From the NCBI GenBank assembly GCA_013368315.1, contig JAACJM010000247.1, positions 1 through 64,000 on the forward strand: a DNA stretch of 64,000 nt, given 5' to 3'. The position numbers and the translations under genes were made by a program. Position 1 is the stretch's first letter, and each line of letters begins with the position of its first letter. This document shows, piece by piece, positions 47,251 to 58,445 of the stretch. Under the pieces are notes generated by a model. It ran no database searches. It was given only the letters and a program-made list of their open reading frames with translations, and had not been told where the DNA came from. This DNA comes from Tetrapyrgos nigripes (taxonomy: Eukaryota > Basidiomycota > Agaricomycetes > Agaricales > Campanellaceae).

Positions 47251-48115
47251 CACTGGGTGCAAACACTTGTAATTCCTTGGATATACAGATGAATTACATA
47301 AGACTTACACTGGTACACTCAATATGTAAGTCCACTTGACTTACTGAAGTATTACCAGAGACCAAGAAAAATAGAACAATTATATATGACTATTGTAAGG
47401 CATGAAGTCTCACAGTGGTCCTTGGTAATACTTTAGTAAGTCAAGTGGACTTACATATTGAGTGTACCAGTGTAAGTCTTGTGTAATTCCTCTGTATATC
47501 CAAGGAATTACTAGGGAATAGCACGGGTTGGCGGGTAAGTGATGGGTCACAGGGACGGGGTATGGCGGGGACGGGGACGGGTTGGCTTATTCATCCCGCT
47601 CCAAACCCGCGACCCGCTAGACGGGTAAACTGACCCGCCTGATGGATGCTGGAAGGCCGTTGCCGGCACAATTTTGGAGAATCTAAACTCATGTAAACTG
47701 TAAACTATATAGTTATTCCAGGCTCATATCTATATAGATCTAAACAAGACGTACCAGAGATAGTATGTATGTTTGGTATGCAGACAAAAAAATTCTTTAC
47801 GAGAGAACGGGTAGTACTGTTCTTTACCAGTGTACCAGTATATTACTGGACAGTGTTAGCATCCACTTAACTGACCTCAACATACATCACACATCAATAT
47901 AGTCTAATGTTAAGCTAGTGATGACAAGATGCATGTACTGAAGTACAAGTACATACCCGTAACCCGCGGGTTTCGCTTCAGACCCGTCTGCCCCGCCGCT
48001 ACCCTTGACCCATGAAGGCGGGGACGGGTTCGCCGGGGACGGGGACGGGTCAGAAATTTTTCCCCGCGGGATCCCCGTGCTGTTCCCTAGGAATTACAAG
48101 TGTTTGCACCCAGTG
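47251..48115. mobile_element. 279-bp CACTG-ended foldback element (family M2), copy 1, split
   Basis: The ends CACTGGGTGCAAACAC and GTGTTTGCACCCAGTG are exact inverted repeats, flanked by a 3-bp duplication ACA (47248-47250, 48116-48118). It is a nearly perfect foldback with arms of about 100 bp. Its own sequence is 47251-47511 plus 48098-48115, together 279 bp, the same length as copy 2 at 53103. A hAT-like element lies between. It sits in the last intron of the MYND gene: removing it leaves GTGAGTGTCTG ... CGTACTAG. CACTG ends with 3-bp duplications suit a CACTA-group MITE. Confidence 0.85.
47512..48089. mobile_element. hAT-like element, 578 bp, nested
   Basis: It begins TAGGGAATAGCACGGG and ends CCCGTGCTGTTCCCTA (inverted repeats with one mismatch). 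It is flanked by an exact 8-bp duplication GGAATTAC (47504-47511, 48090-48097). The uninterrupted element at 53103-53381 shows the single target (CCAAGGAATTACAAG). Subterminal ACGGGT/ACCCGC clusters are dense at both ends. No coding capacity. Confidence 0.9.
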
Positions 48116-48214
48116 ACATCCCAAACATCCCGGTCCTCATGTCAACTTCCGTACTAGATGACTTTGCATTCCTTCACTTGGCAAGAGAGATATGTAGAGT
48201 GGGTGAGAGCTTAG

Positions 48215-50398
48215 GGATCCCTTACTCTGAGTTGTGCATTCTCAGTTTCTTGAAAGTGGAAGTTCCTATCATGTGAATCCCTCCCTTAGGGTATTATTTC
48301 TGTAGCTAATTCTTCATAAAATTCTCCACACCGTCCGGTAGAGAACCGGTCAATTGCTTCTATTCGTCCTTCTGAGTGCCAATTATTTATGATTCAAGTT
48401 AGATCAAAGGCTCGTCTGTTGCACCACGACTGTAGAATATCCAAGTTGTAGAGCAGTTAGGCAACGGCTGCAGTACTTACATTAGCCATCAGAAAAGACG
48501 ATGTTGGAGTTTCTGAAGACCGAAAGAAACGATAAAGCTCTTTCGACATGGTGAAAAGAAAAAGATCGGTCATTCACACGGACTCAAAGTTGTTCCACTA
48601 CCGTCATCATCCTCAACCACGACCTCTTGCTGGCCTCTTGCTTGCTCCCCAACGACTGCGTCAAGGCCTTTCTCACTCTCGGGAATGCATCAATTCTTTG
48701 AAGAAGCTCTCTTTGTCCTTCTAAGCCCTCCGAGACGTCGGCTCAGGATCGTGTCAACGCTGGTCAACTCTTCCTCGGGATGGGCACTGTGTCACAGAAG
48801 GGGAGGATTTCGGGCTGAAGGGAGAGGTCAGGCTGGTCAGGGACGAGAATAGCCTCAAGAGTGGCTTCGGGTATGTCATATCACGGCGTTTTATATGTAC
48901 ATAACACCTTTTCCCTTCCTTCCTTGTGAGGACCTGTTTGGCTCTACCATCCTTTTCTTTCATCCCTATCTCCTACATACGTCTACGCTGCTACAGTCAT
49001 TAGGGGACTTTCCTCATTTAGATTCCCTCTCTTATTTAAATTTCCATCCTCAGGGTGGTCTCTAGCTCACGCTCATCATATTTCTTCCAGGAACTGTTCT
49101 TCTCAATACTGGAAGCTATAGCTCTAGCGTGAAGGGCCAGACCTTCCGCTTTTGAGCTCTCCTACTCTCCAGTTCCGGCCAGGGCAAGACTACACGGGAA
49201 TATAAGACAGAGGTGTATTCTCTGTCAGCTTTTGACGTATTGCACTACAGAGAAGATTCCTTCTCTATCAGGCAGTATTGAGCCCTCGATCTCTGCTTCT
49301 GCCCTCTCCGAGATGGAGAATCGTCAAGTCTGGTCAATGTTCGTGCCTAACGAATATATCTGGTCTAGTGTCGTCTCTAGAAGTTTGTTCCTAGAAGATT
49401 TTGCCGGCGAAAGTTCTTGGACCTCTTCCCCTTGACTCGTCCTACTCCCCTTTGTCCAACGTTCCAATACTCCTGCCTTCGTGCCTGTTACTCAACGATG
49501 TCCTTCGTCGGGGTCCGCGGCTGGAAAGCATATGCGTCCCTGGACCTGGACTCGTCTAAGCCATGCTTTCCCGTTCCTTACCGACCTCTGGGCTTGGCGG
49601 GCTGCCAGGCATCGCCAAGGACATTTGAGTGGCGGATACCTCAAGACTAGTACGTCTTCTCCCTTAGTCATTCCATATAGTTTTCGCTAAAATTTCTTCT
49701 CCTCTAGTGCCTAGTCCTCAGTAACTGGGGTACCGACGTCAAACCTCCAGTTCTTGTCTTTGTAGACTCGGGTGTTCTCGTGGCTTAGAGCGTCGTCTAC
49801 TGGAACCCTACCAACACTTGAACTCGGGTACGGGTACCGACGTCCAAACTCTGACTCTTGCTATTCCAGATGGCGTCTTCGTATCTCTACTGACCCCGTC
49901 GCCAAAGCTACCCTTGTAGCCTTTCATTGTCGTCGACTGGACATTCCCATTTTCTACCGCTCTCTATGACTCAGCATCTCACTTCCGGGTTCCGTACGCG
50001 CAAATCCCCAGATGGCTTTTTTCTGCCCATCTGTATTCTCGACAACGATTTACTCCAAGGGATAACGATGGGTACTCTTGTCATTCCTTTACCGAAGAGC
50101 TGCCCATATGTACCATATCGCTGCTGCTGGGTATAGATACCGACCATCTGCACTGCAACCTTGGCCAGACATCTTTCTGGGCGCAGTTCTCGTTGGACAA
50201 CGGACGAGCTTTCGTCGGTGGCCTTCGCAGGAGGGTTGAGGACAGGAACGGTTGGAGCAAAGAGAAGTGGAAATCGGGCTCAGGGTTGACGGTTGGCTGA
50301 CGGTGGCTTTTTGCGTGGAAGGAATTTACGAGGAATAATTGGCCAGTGCTCATTTATCTTCTGGTGTCAATAACTACACTTGATTATATGGTCCCAGT
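48215..50398. other. gene-free interval
   Basis: No gene is supported. Open frames up to 77 codons overlap on both strands without recognisable domains. A short word, GGGTACCGACGTC, occurs twice (about 49730 and 49835) before similar sequence, which hints at a local duplication. Confidence 0.35.
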
Positions 50399-51475
50399 TT
50401 ATTCCGCATACACAGGTGGGGGCTTGTCCATTAGCCCCCTAGCCCAATCTAAGCCTCGCTGAGTCTCCAATGTCTGTATGTGCTTCATCATTTTCCTCAT
50501 CTTCTCTTCCATACCCTCCATTCCTCCCTTTGAGCTATCAGGAGCCAGCTCCCGCAGGCCATCAGCCTCTTCTGCGAGCTGAGCTTGACGTTTTGTTGCT
50601 GTGGCACTGTTACCAGGCGTAGTCGTTGTTGATATTGCCAGTGAACTTGAGGTGAACGGCTGAACCTGCTGGTCAGTATAAGGAGAAATTTGAAACAATT
50701 GTTGATTGTGATGCACTAAATCGCCTCGCCACCAGCCAGCTGCAGGGCTCAGATCGTCTGGATAGGATGGATACGTTTGGAAGGTGGATAAAAGTGTAAG
50801 TATACCGTATCTCTAAATGTGAATGCCAATGCTACTCACTGTCGTTCAAATCAATCTCGTAAACACGATGCCTTCTACGACCCCTTTTATAAAACCAGAC
50901 TCCAAATAAAAGCAGGAACAACCTTAGGAGACTTCCACAAACTATTCCAGCGATAGCGCCAGGACTGATAGTACTCGGTTTACCACTAGAATCTTGGGGA
51001 CTAGTACTTGGTGGGCTACAGAAAAATGAATACAGCTTTCAGCCAGTTTCCAAAGTACGTATGTATGGATAGAGCTCACGCAGTAACGAGTGCTCCCAAG
51101 TTGACAGAAGTACTAGTGAACGGGAATGTTTTCGAGGAAGTCGACGGTATCTGCTGGGCCATTGTGCTAGTCACAACTCGGCCATTAGCATCGGTCGTAT
51201 CAAATACGCTAGTGCTAGTGGACACAATGACCTCCTCCGATACAGAGGTGATAGCGAGTACGCTCACATCTCTAATTTTGCACAAAATCAGATTGGAAGA
51301 GTAAGGAAGTAGGGAACTTGAACATCACTCACTGTGGAGCAGCACTAAACACTCTCGTCCTGACCGTAGTGTTGTCATTTCTATGGTGTTCGTTCTTTCG
51401 GTAGAGTTACCAAGGGTATCAGGCGCAACGATCAGGAATGTAGAAGCAGTTGCAGTGACTATGGTTTCTGAGGAG
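50399..51475 (-). CDS. probable single-pass cell-surface protein (Ser/Thr ectodomain, one TM helix)
   Basis: On the minus strand the pieces run, in order: a Ser/Thr-rich stretch (NDNTTVRTRVFSAAPQ, SVSEEVIVSTSTSVF, VTSTMAQQIPSTSSK), a linker PPSTSPQDSSGKPS, a helix AIAGIVCGSLLRLFLLLFGVW followed by the stop-transfer YKRGRRRHR, and a Gln/Ser/Thr-rich cytosolic tail ending LDWARGLMDKPPPVYAE with the stop at 50399. Splice sites support introns near 51284-51340, 51015-51075 and 50745-50838. This layout is that of basidiomycete Mid2/SKG6-like sensors. The 5' end is unclear: I found no signal peptide and the frame near 51385 seems shifted, so the gene may be incomplete. Confidence 0.5.
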
Positions 51476-52149
51476 ATGAAAAGGGTCAGGTCCCTTGAGA
51501 GCGGTGGGTGCTAATCCTCGTCCGATGAGAGTTCAGCTTGCTGCCTTGCCTGCATCATTCCACAGAAGTAGCCGAGCTCAATGCTCCTAAAAGCAGGACT
51601 TGACTCATCTGCCAGTGGAGCTAGTGCCCAGTGCCCAGAGTGTGCTATCGAAGTGGGTGTGTAAAAGTTAACTCCAGAGCGTTTGCTTTACTCATATTAC
51701 TAGAACTAAGTGGTGATAACTTGGCAGATTGTCTCTATGTCTTTAGCCACTTAGATCAAGAAGGGAATTTAACTGATGGTTTCCTCTTCATCAATATCAT
51801 TGATGACATACTTTTGCAACCAAAGTTGGAGGGCCACCAAATTTTCAAGCAACAGTCAAGCAACATTTAAGTGCTATTAAGACCTATTGAAGTTGTATTG
51901 AAGTCACCAGTAGCCACTGAGTATACTAGAAAAAATTCACTACATTAACTAGGTTCACAATTCATTCTGTGCCTAAAAAGTCATTGGGCACTGCTACCAC
52001 TCAAGCTACCCTGGCTTGAGTAGCTTGAGGGTAGCTTGACTTCTATTTTGGTGTGGCTGTGCTTATCCCAGTCTACTCAACTTCACTACACTTCATCATA
52101 CAACAAATTACATGCATTGAAAGGTTTATTTATGGGCCACCAGTTTTTC

Positions 52150-52220
52150 AAGCTAACACTCAAGCTAACAATCAAGCTAACACTCAAGCTCACAGTCAAG
52201 CTCACAGTCAAGCTATCACT
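52150..52220. repeat. CAAGCTAACACT minisatellite
   Basis: Six 11-12 bp units of TCAAGCTAACAC / TCAAGCTCACAG. The same words recur at 53090-53102 and 53382-53450 on both sides of the second M2 element. Confidence 0.75.
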
Positions 52221-52739
52221 TCAGGCACCCATATCTAGGTACCTAGTTAAAGTGGATGGGTCCCATTAATCAACCTGCCTAGGAGGCCTATACACACTCT
52301 ATCAAAATGTTCCCTGGGACTCCCCAGTGTCAAGACCAAGACTCACTGTCACCATTTGGCACCATGCCAAGCCTTGCCATTTCATCATATTTTTTTATTC
52401 ATCATGCCAGTTGCCATTGGCAACACATAACTGTCTTTATCTCATTGTTCTCTTTAGTCTAGTTGCCATGTAGGCATGTAGGTTGATCCACCTGAAGTTT
52501 GGATCCTTGTGTGAGTAGTGTCACTCACACAGTTTAGACACTTCTGGCTCAAGGGTGGGTAGCACCCAGACACCTAGCCATCTTTTGGGACCTCCTGGGA
52601 CTTATTTATTTCTCCTACACTGGGAGTCCCCAATATCTACTCCTTCAAGTTAATGCAAAGCTACACTCAAGCCCACTCACACTCAAGCTCACTCAAGGAC
52701 TCAATAGAGGATAAGTGTTGTTTATGCCATTTAATGCAA

Positions 52740-53100
52740 GTATCTTTTTATAAAATGAAGGCTGGGATAAGCACAGCCACACACAAAATGCAAGTGCAAG
52801 CCATTTAAGGTAAGTATCTTGTTATGAAATGAATTGTAGTGAAGAGTTGGGCAGACTAGGATAAGATGGAAGTCAAATGAGCCATTTAATGTTATGAAAT
52901 GAAGTGTAAAGTTGGGTAGGCTGGGATAAGCACAGCTGCACCCAAAATGGAAGTTAAATGTAAGTATCTTGTGAAGTTGGACAGGCTGGGATAACCACAG
53001 CCACAATGAAAGTCAAGTATCTTGTTCAAATCTTGTTATGAAATGAAGTGTAGTGAAGTTGTATGATAAGCACAGCCATACCCAAAATGGAAGTCAAGCT
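52740..53100. repeat. degenerate tandem GGGATAAGCACAGCCACAC array
   Basis: The word (G)GATAA(G/C)CACAGC(C/T)(A/G)(C/T)AC recurs at about 52762, 52929, 52989 and 53067, each followed by an AAAATGGAAGTCAA-like stretch, with spacing from 60 to 170 bp. A single inverted unit is at 52040-52100. Confidence 0.65.
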
Positions 53101-53102
53101 CA

Positions 53103-53381
53103 CACTGGGTGCAAACACTTGTAATTCCTTGGATATACAGAGGAATTACATAAGACTTACACTGGTACACTCAATATGTAAGTCCACTTGACTTACTGAA
53201 GTATTACCAGAGACCAAGAAAAATAGAACAATTATATATGACTATTGTAAGGCATGAAGTCTCACAGTGGTCCTTGGTAATACTTTAGTAAGTCAAGTGG
53301 ACTTACATATTGAGTGTACCAGTGTAAGTCTTGTGTAATTCCTCTGTATATCCAAGGAATTACAAGTGTTTGCACCCAGTG
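53103..53381. mobile_element. 279-bp CACTG-ended foldback element (family M2), copy 2, intact
   Basis: Same ends as the copy at 47251, flanked by a 3-bp duplication TCA (53100-53102, 53382-53384). I found a single base difference between the copies (CAGAGGAATT here, CAGATGAATT there), so both moved recently. It lies 0.3-0.6 kb upstream of the remains of a Tnp2-type transposase. Confidence 0.9.
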
Positions 53382-54406
53382 TCACACTCAAGCTCACTCA
53401 AGCTAACACTCAAGCTAACTCAAGCTCACTGAGGCTTGAGTAGCTTGACTGTGAGCTTGAAAAACCAGGTGCCCTTCATTTATTGAGGAGATGGATATCA
53501 TATTTACCACATCCTTTACTGCAAACTGGTTTAGCCTCTACTGAGTTTAAAATGCTCAATTTTGCTAGATTTCCCCAACTGCATTAAATAGTTTGCTCTT
53601 CAAATATCCTAACCCAGAGAAAATGGACATATCCTTATCAATGAACTTTTATAATGCAGAGACAATGGCAACTCAGCCTCATCATCAACTTCGATCACTC
53701 CTGCTCCTGCCTCTCCACAGCCTCATGCCTTCATAGATGACATTGGACCTGCCTCGGATCCTTCAGTTTATTCTGACTCTGATTCTGACACTGATAGGCC
53801 TTCATTTGCCTCCACAGTTCACACCACAGGTCTGCATGATGATTTTGGTTTTTACAGATGAGGGCAGCAGTTCCAGAATGGATTAGGGGTTAGATATTGG
53901 CCCAGAAGTTGCTGTGGATACATACCAGGAATCAAGAATGGATTTCCGAGAGTTAGGAATCAAGGATCAGTGGTGGCACGTTAACAAGCTATATCCTTCC
54001 ATATGGACATCGCTGGAGGACCTCAACAATACAGGAACAGATCCAAACAAGGAAGAGCTCCCACTAGAGGATGCTACAATGACTACAATGATGTTGGAAT
54101 GGTTGATTGGGACCAATTCCACTATGGTGAAGGGGGCTGTTCTACAGGCAGCATATTATGCAGAGTATGCAGATATCTGGATGTCATTCAGTTTCTTGTG
54201 GATCATACCACTTTTAACAAGATCCTTAGCTTGTAAACTTGCTGCCTATGATCTCACAATCTGTCAAGCATTCTCTTGTAGGAATTACAATAAAGTAATT
54301 CATAGTGAGATCATAGGCCACATATATGGAGTTGAATAGTTTGTATTGGGTTTGCAGCTTACTGCAATTGCATGATGATAGTATCTACTTTTACAAGTTT
54401 ATATAC

Positions 54407-54579
54407 TGTTAGCTACTGTGGCTGAGTGAGTCTGTAAATATAGCACAGTGGTGTAAAGTGGCTACTACGATGTAAGAATCGATGTAAGTATGGAGTATAG
54501 CGGAAAATAGGTGGTGCATATGTGGATACAAGTGGATTGTTGTAAGTATAGATTGATATAATGATATAGAATTCCAACA
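54407..54579 (-). repeat. TGTTGG...CTAACA repeat, inverted copy (173 bp)
   Basis: Reverse complement of 56576-56792 with indels: shared words include GCATATGTGGATACAAGTGG, GATGTAAGTATGGAG and GTTAGCTACTGTGGCTG. TG...CA ends with TGTT/AACA symmetry would suit a small solo LTR, but no flanking duplication is visible. Confidence 0.6.
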
Positions 54580-56575
54580 TCTCTTACAAACTCCAATCAC
54601 ATACAACTGACAAAAACTTTACAAAGATTCCTTATGCATTCCCATCTGACCCTCCTCTTCCAAAAATTGACACCATCTGCTCATGCATAGCCAGTCTCTC
54701 TGGTATAGAGTCTGAGTGGTATGATATGTGTGTTAATAGCTGCATCTGCTATGTTGGGCCCCACAACTCCCTTATCACTTGTCTGTTCTGTGGTGAGAAA
54801 CATTTTCACCTTGATGGAAAGCTGCAAAAGAGATGGCCATATATCCCTATCATTTCTCATCTTTGTGCCTTTGCCATGAACCCTGGAATGGCTAAGGCTA
54901 TGCAGTATCACCATGAATTCACTATGGGCACAAAGGAGAGCTGTTCAGAGCCTGGCATAATCAAGGACGTGTTTGATGGGGCCACATCCATGGGGTTGCA
55001 GGACAAACAAGTGGTTGTAGGAGAGCAGACATACCAGCACCATTACTTTGATGATCATTGTGACATTTCCCTGGTTTTAGTCCTTTCAAATGCTGGAAAC
55101 AAACATGCTGGCCCCTCATCATTTTCAATTATAACCTTCCTCCCGAAACTCACTTCCATGTAAAAAATATCCTATCCCTTGGTGTTATTCCCAGTCCCAA
55201 AAAGCTGAAGGACAGTGATTCATTTCTCTATCCCTTTGTATGCAAAATGCTGCATCTAAAGGTGGGTGTTGTGACATATGATGCATTGTTGCATTCCATG
55301 TTTTGGCTGCATGCCTATCTCATTCACATGTTTGGAGACATTCCTGCAGTGTCAATGATTGTGAGGTACTCACCATGTCAGATGTGCAAGATTACCAGTG
55401 TTTGTGTTCCTGGTGGTAGTGGCACTAGTCTCTATGTGCCACTTGACTGTTCAAGGCATCCCGATGTCCAAGGTGCTGCAGGCGACGTTGTCAGGTCCTA
55501 TGATCCCAGGAACCTGCCTCTCCACACTCATGACAAGATGTATGAGCAAGTGAAGCATAGAATCTGCACCTTCCAAGGCTGAGGCAGATCATCATTCACA
55601 GAATACAGGTATCAAAGGTGCATCCATCCTCTTCAACCTCCATTCACTTAAATTTCTTGACTCTTTTCCCCATGACTTTATGCACCTCATCTGGGAGAAC
55701 TTAGTGAAGAATCTTATCAAGCTTTGGACTGGTGAGTTCAAGGGCATGGATCCTGGTGCTGGGAATTATGAGATGGATAAATCAGTTTGGATTGCTGTTG
55801 GGGAGGCTTCTGCATCTGCAGGGTCTACCTTTCCTTCAGGGTATGGACCAAGACTTCCAGACATTTCAAAGGATGGTGCCTACCTGTCTGCCAAGATGAT
55901 CTCTTTGTGGACTCTATATCTTGGCCCTGTTCTCCTCTATCACAAGTTTGCCAACCAATGCTACTATAACCATTTTGTACATCTGGTGCAGCTTCTCAAC
56001 ATCTGTTTACAATTTGAGATAACTGATGATGAGGTGGATGAGCTTGAGGATGGTTTTGCAGTGTGGGTCAAAGAATACGAAGAGTATGTCCTTGCTCTTA
56101 GTCTTGTTCAAAGTTCACATATACTAATGTATACTCCTATAGTCTATACTATCAGTATGATCCTCAGTACCTATCAATGTGTCCCCTGACCATACATGTG
56201 CTTCTCATATAGCACCTAGCATCAGAGCTTGTGGTCCTGTTTGGTGCTATTGGGCTTTTCCAATGGAAAGGTACTGTGGAATTATACAGCCTGCTATTCA
56301 AAGTCGACATTTTCCATATGCTTCACTGGGTCAATATATTCTCAAGGACACTAGGTTGACACATATTAAAGCCTTGTACAATGTATCTGATCAACTATCA
56401 CTTAAACCAACATGCATAGAACCTGTGCAAGGCTCCTGTCAACCTGATGGATGTACATAACCTTTGGACACATTAACCTTGTTCCAATTAATGATTGTTA
56501 TATCTTTTCAGATAAGACTTGCCAACTTCTACCTCCAAAAGAACCAGAATGGCCTGCAGCAAATACCCTCACCAA

Positions 56576-56792
56576 TGTTGGAATTTTGTATTGATCTATA
56601 CTTACAATGAACACTTGTATCTTTCTCTCCACTTCACTAGTATACACAATCCACTTGTATCCACATATGCACCATCTACTTTCCACTATGCTCCATACTT
56701 ACATCATTTCTTACATCATTAACTCCAGACTGATACCAGACATTACATTGTAGTAATATATTTACGGACTTGTGCAGCCACAGTAGCTAACA
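56576..56792 (+). repeat. TGTTGG...CTAACA repeat, direct copy (217 bp)
   Basis: It pairs with 54407-54579 in opposite orientation across the transposase remains. It lies within the 56.46-57.4 kb stretch that interrupts the transposase. It could be a solo LTR or a MITE. Confidence 0.6.
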
Positions 56793-57955
56793 GTATAAAT
56801 ACTTAGTGGTTTACTGTCTATACCTACAGAGCCCACAATGTCAAGGTTGTCGATACACTCACAGTATAAAGACAGATACAAAGCAATAGATTGAGAGGTG
56901 AAACTAGAGGAAAAGGGATGAGTAAGCTGACTATGCTCTACACTGTGTAGTATGGTATGGAGCAGAGACAAAGTGAACAAACTAAAGGACTAACTAGAAT
57001 GTTTAGTGGTTTATATAAAAGAGCAATGAATAAGTGATAGGGAGAAGATAGGATCAATATTGGAGAAATAGGAGAAACATAGGAGCATAAGTGGAGAAAT
57101 GTAGGAGAAACATAGGATTGATAGAATGAAAGATTGATTGATAATTATTATAGAGGTTCAAAGTCAGTGATATAAAGTTTAAAAGGTTTATTGAGGAAAT
57201 GCAATAGATGAATGATCGAAAAATGGGTTCAATAATGAAGTAGAAGTGGAAGGAGGACAAAGAACTGTAGCAGTTTGTGACACACACAATAGTATTTGTC
57301 GCCTCGCTTGTTTAACAAGTGTCCTTATATTCATATATTTTCATAACCAACTTCATTGGTGCTCTCGTTACCCACTTGAATGATCCAGAGAAGAACACCA
57401 TCACTTGTGGAGTTGTTGAATGACATTTAAAGAATGCAGATATTCAGCGTATTGACTCAGAAGATAGGGAGATGATGAGGGCTTTCCAAGTAGGAAAGAT
57501 TCCAGATGACAACTGGGATGTGTCCTATGTTCGAGTAAGCCATTTCTACTGATATCACTATGGTTTTCTAACATTGATCTCTCACATCCTAGTACAAAAT
57601 GTATATTGATAAGCATGCCTGCAGATTGAATGTAGAACCAGAATTGGAACTTGTTACATCTTACAGTCAGCTTCAGCGCATCTATCTGATACACTTTGAT
57701 GGTCCTTGCTCCCAGCTCAATCTATCTGCACACTCAATCACAATTGTCATGGCTCAGATCAAATCATGCAAGCTGGATTGCAAGGATTTCATTGACAGCT
57801 TGGATGTGGGGCAGATTGATGTTGTGGACATAACATACATACAATGCTTGGTTGGTAGGGTTCCCTTCAGTCATAATTGGTGGGCAATTGTAGATAAGAG
57901 TGGCTCATTGGCTAGGGCTCTTGCAGAAGTTGATAATGATGAAAATGAAGCTTGA

Positions 57956-58409
57956 GATTGATACGTACATACATGTGTACTTGTGATTATATATATAACT
58001 ATCCTTTCTCAATCTTCCCTTATGCATGACATGACATGAGTGTGAATATGGCCAACGTGTCTGTTACATGCACTTGACCTAACTCAAACAAGCTCAGAAA
58101 CGCCCTATCAGAATGAGATGTGGCACTCAGAGAACAAGACTTGGCACTAGCAAGAGTGACTTTTCTTACCTCTCAGCTTAATGCTGTGCATGCTCTCAGT
58201 GCTCTGGACAACGATTAGGGCTGAATTTATCTATATACACTATGTACTCAGTCCACATTCTATTGATACTCGCTTTTCTTAGACATTTCAAAGGTGTTCC
58301 TTATATCAACCTACACTTCAGAAAAAAATCTCTCCAATACTGCAAGCTCAAATTAGGTTGAATCAAATCAACCTACATCACTTCAGACAACCTAAATCCA
58401 GGTGGTAGG

Positions 58410-58445
<36 letters not shown>

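Larger units (their letters stand above)
39319..48214 (+). pseudogene. MYND zinc-finger / DUF4470 protein, split by three insertions
   Basis: Exons 39319-39739, 39802-39925, 39975-40069, 40124-40275, 44460-44935, 44990-45160 plus 46536-46817 (one exon interrupted), 46891-47097, about 47142-47224, and a last exon ending QERYVEWVRA with a stop at 48212-48214. The MYND finger has Cys117/120/126/130, His134/138 and Cys142. The DUF4470 region follows (NLEANEGL, SGDIRNVIRT, INDRDEMVQCRN), then FDRIEVSNVIDVEYTG and LIGLFMNWH. Codon 145 is an in-frame TGA (39813-39815) inside CK-Y-stop-LRSKDW. The phase between the exons ending 47097 and starting 47142 is off by one. Insertions: a 4.1-kb element in intron 4, a 1.4-kb element in an exon, and a MITE in the last intron. 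The gene is very probably dead. Confidence 0.78.
51476..53102. other. gene-free interval with inverted repeat blocks
   Basis: It holds a CAAGCT(A/C)AC(A/T) minisatellite (52150-52220) and four or so degenerate units of GCTGGGATAAGCACAGCCACAC...AAATGGAAGT preceded by ATGAAATGAAGTGTAGTG (52740-53100). The reverse complement of the same unit lies once at 52040-52100. The pattern suggests an old foldback element expanded on one side. No gene is seen. Confidence 0.45.
53640..57955 (+). pseudogene. Tnp2/Plavaka-type (CACTA group) transposase, decayed
   Basis: The parts are recognisable in order but in different frames: an Asp/Ser-rich N-region (53730-53850), FDGATSMGLQDKQ, HHYFDDHCDISL, the core KQTCWPLIIFNYNLPPE, GDIPAVSMIVR, CQMCKITSVCVPGG, YVPLDCSRHPDVQ and YDPRNLPLHTHDKM (about 55075-55560), then FMRLIWENL / GPRLPDISKDGAYLSAKM-like sequence (55680-56090), FPMERYCGIIQPAI (56260-56300), and a C-terminal piece with one intron (57417-57955, RYKMYIDKHACRLN). 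A deletion near 55071 shifts the frame just before GFSPFKCWKQTCW. About 0.95 kb of unrelated DNA (56460-57400) interrupts the C-terminal part. It can no longer make a protein. Confidence 0.8.

Noticed and set aside
57956..58400. The right terminus of the Tnp2-type transposon
   Set aside because: I searched by eye for a CACTG/CACTA-type inverted end matching the left side and found none, so the element boundaries are left open.
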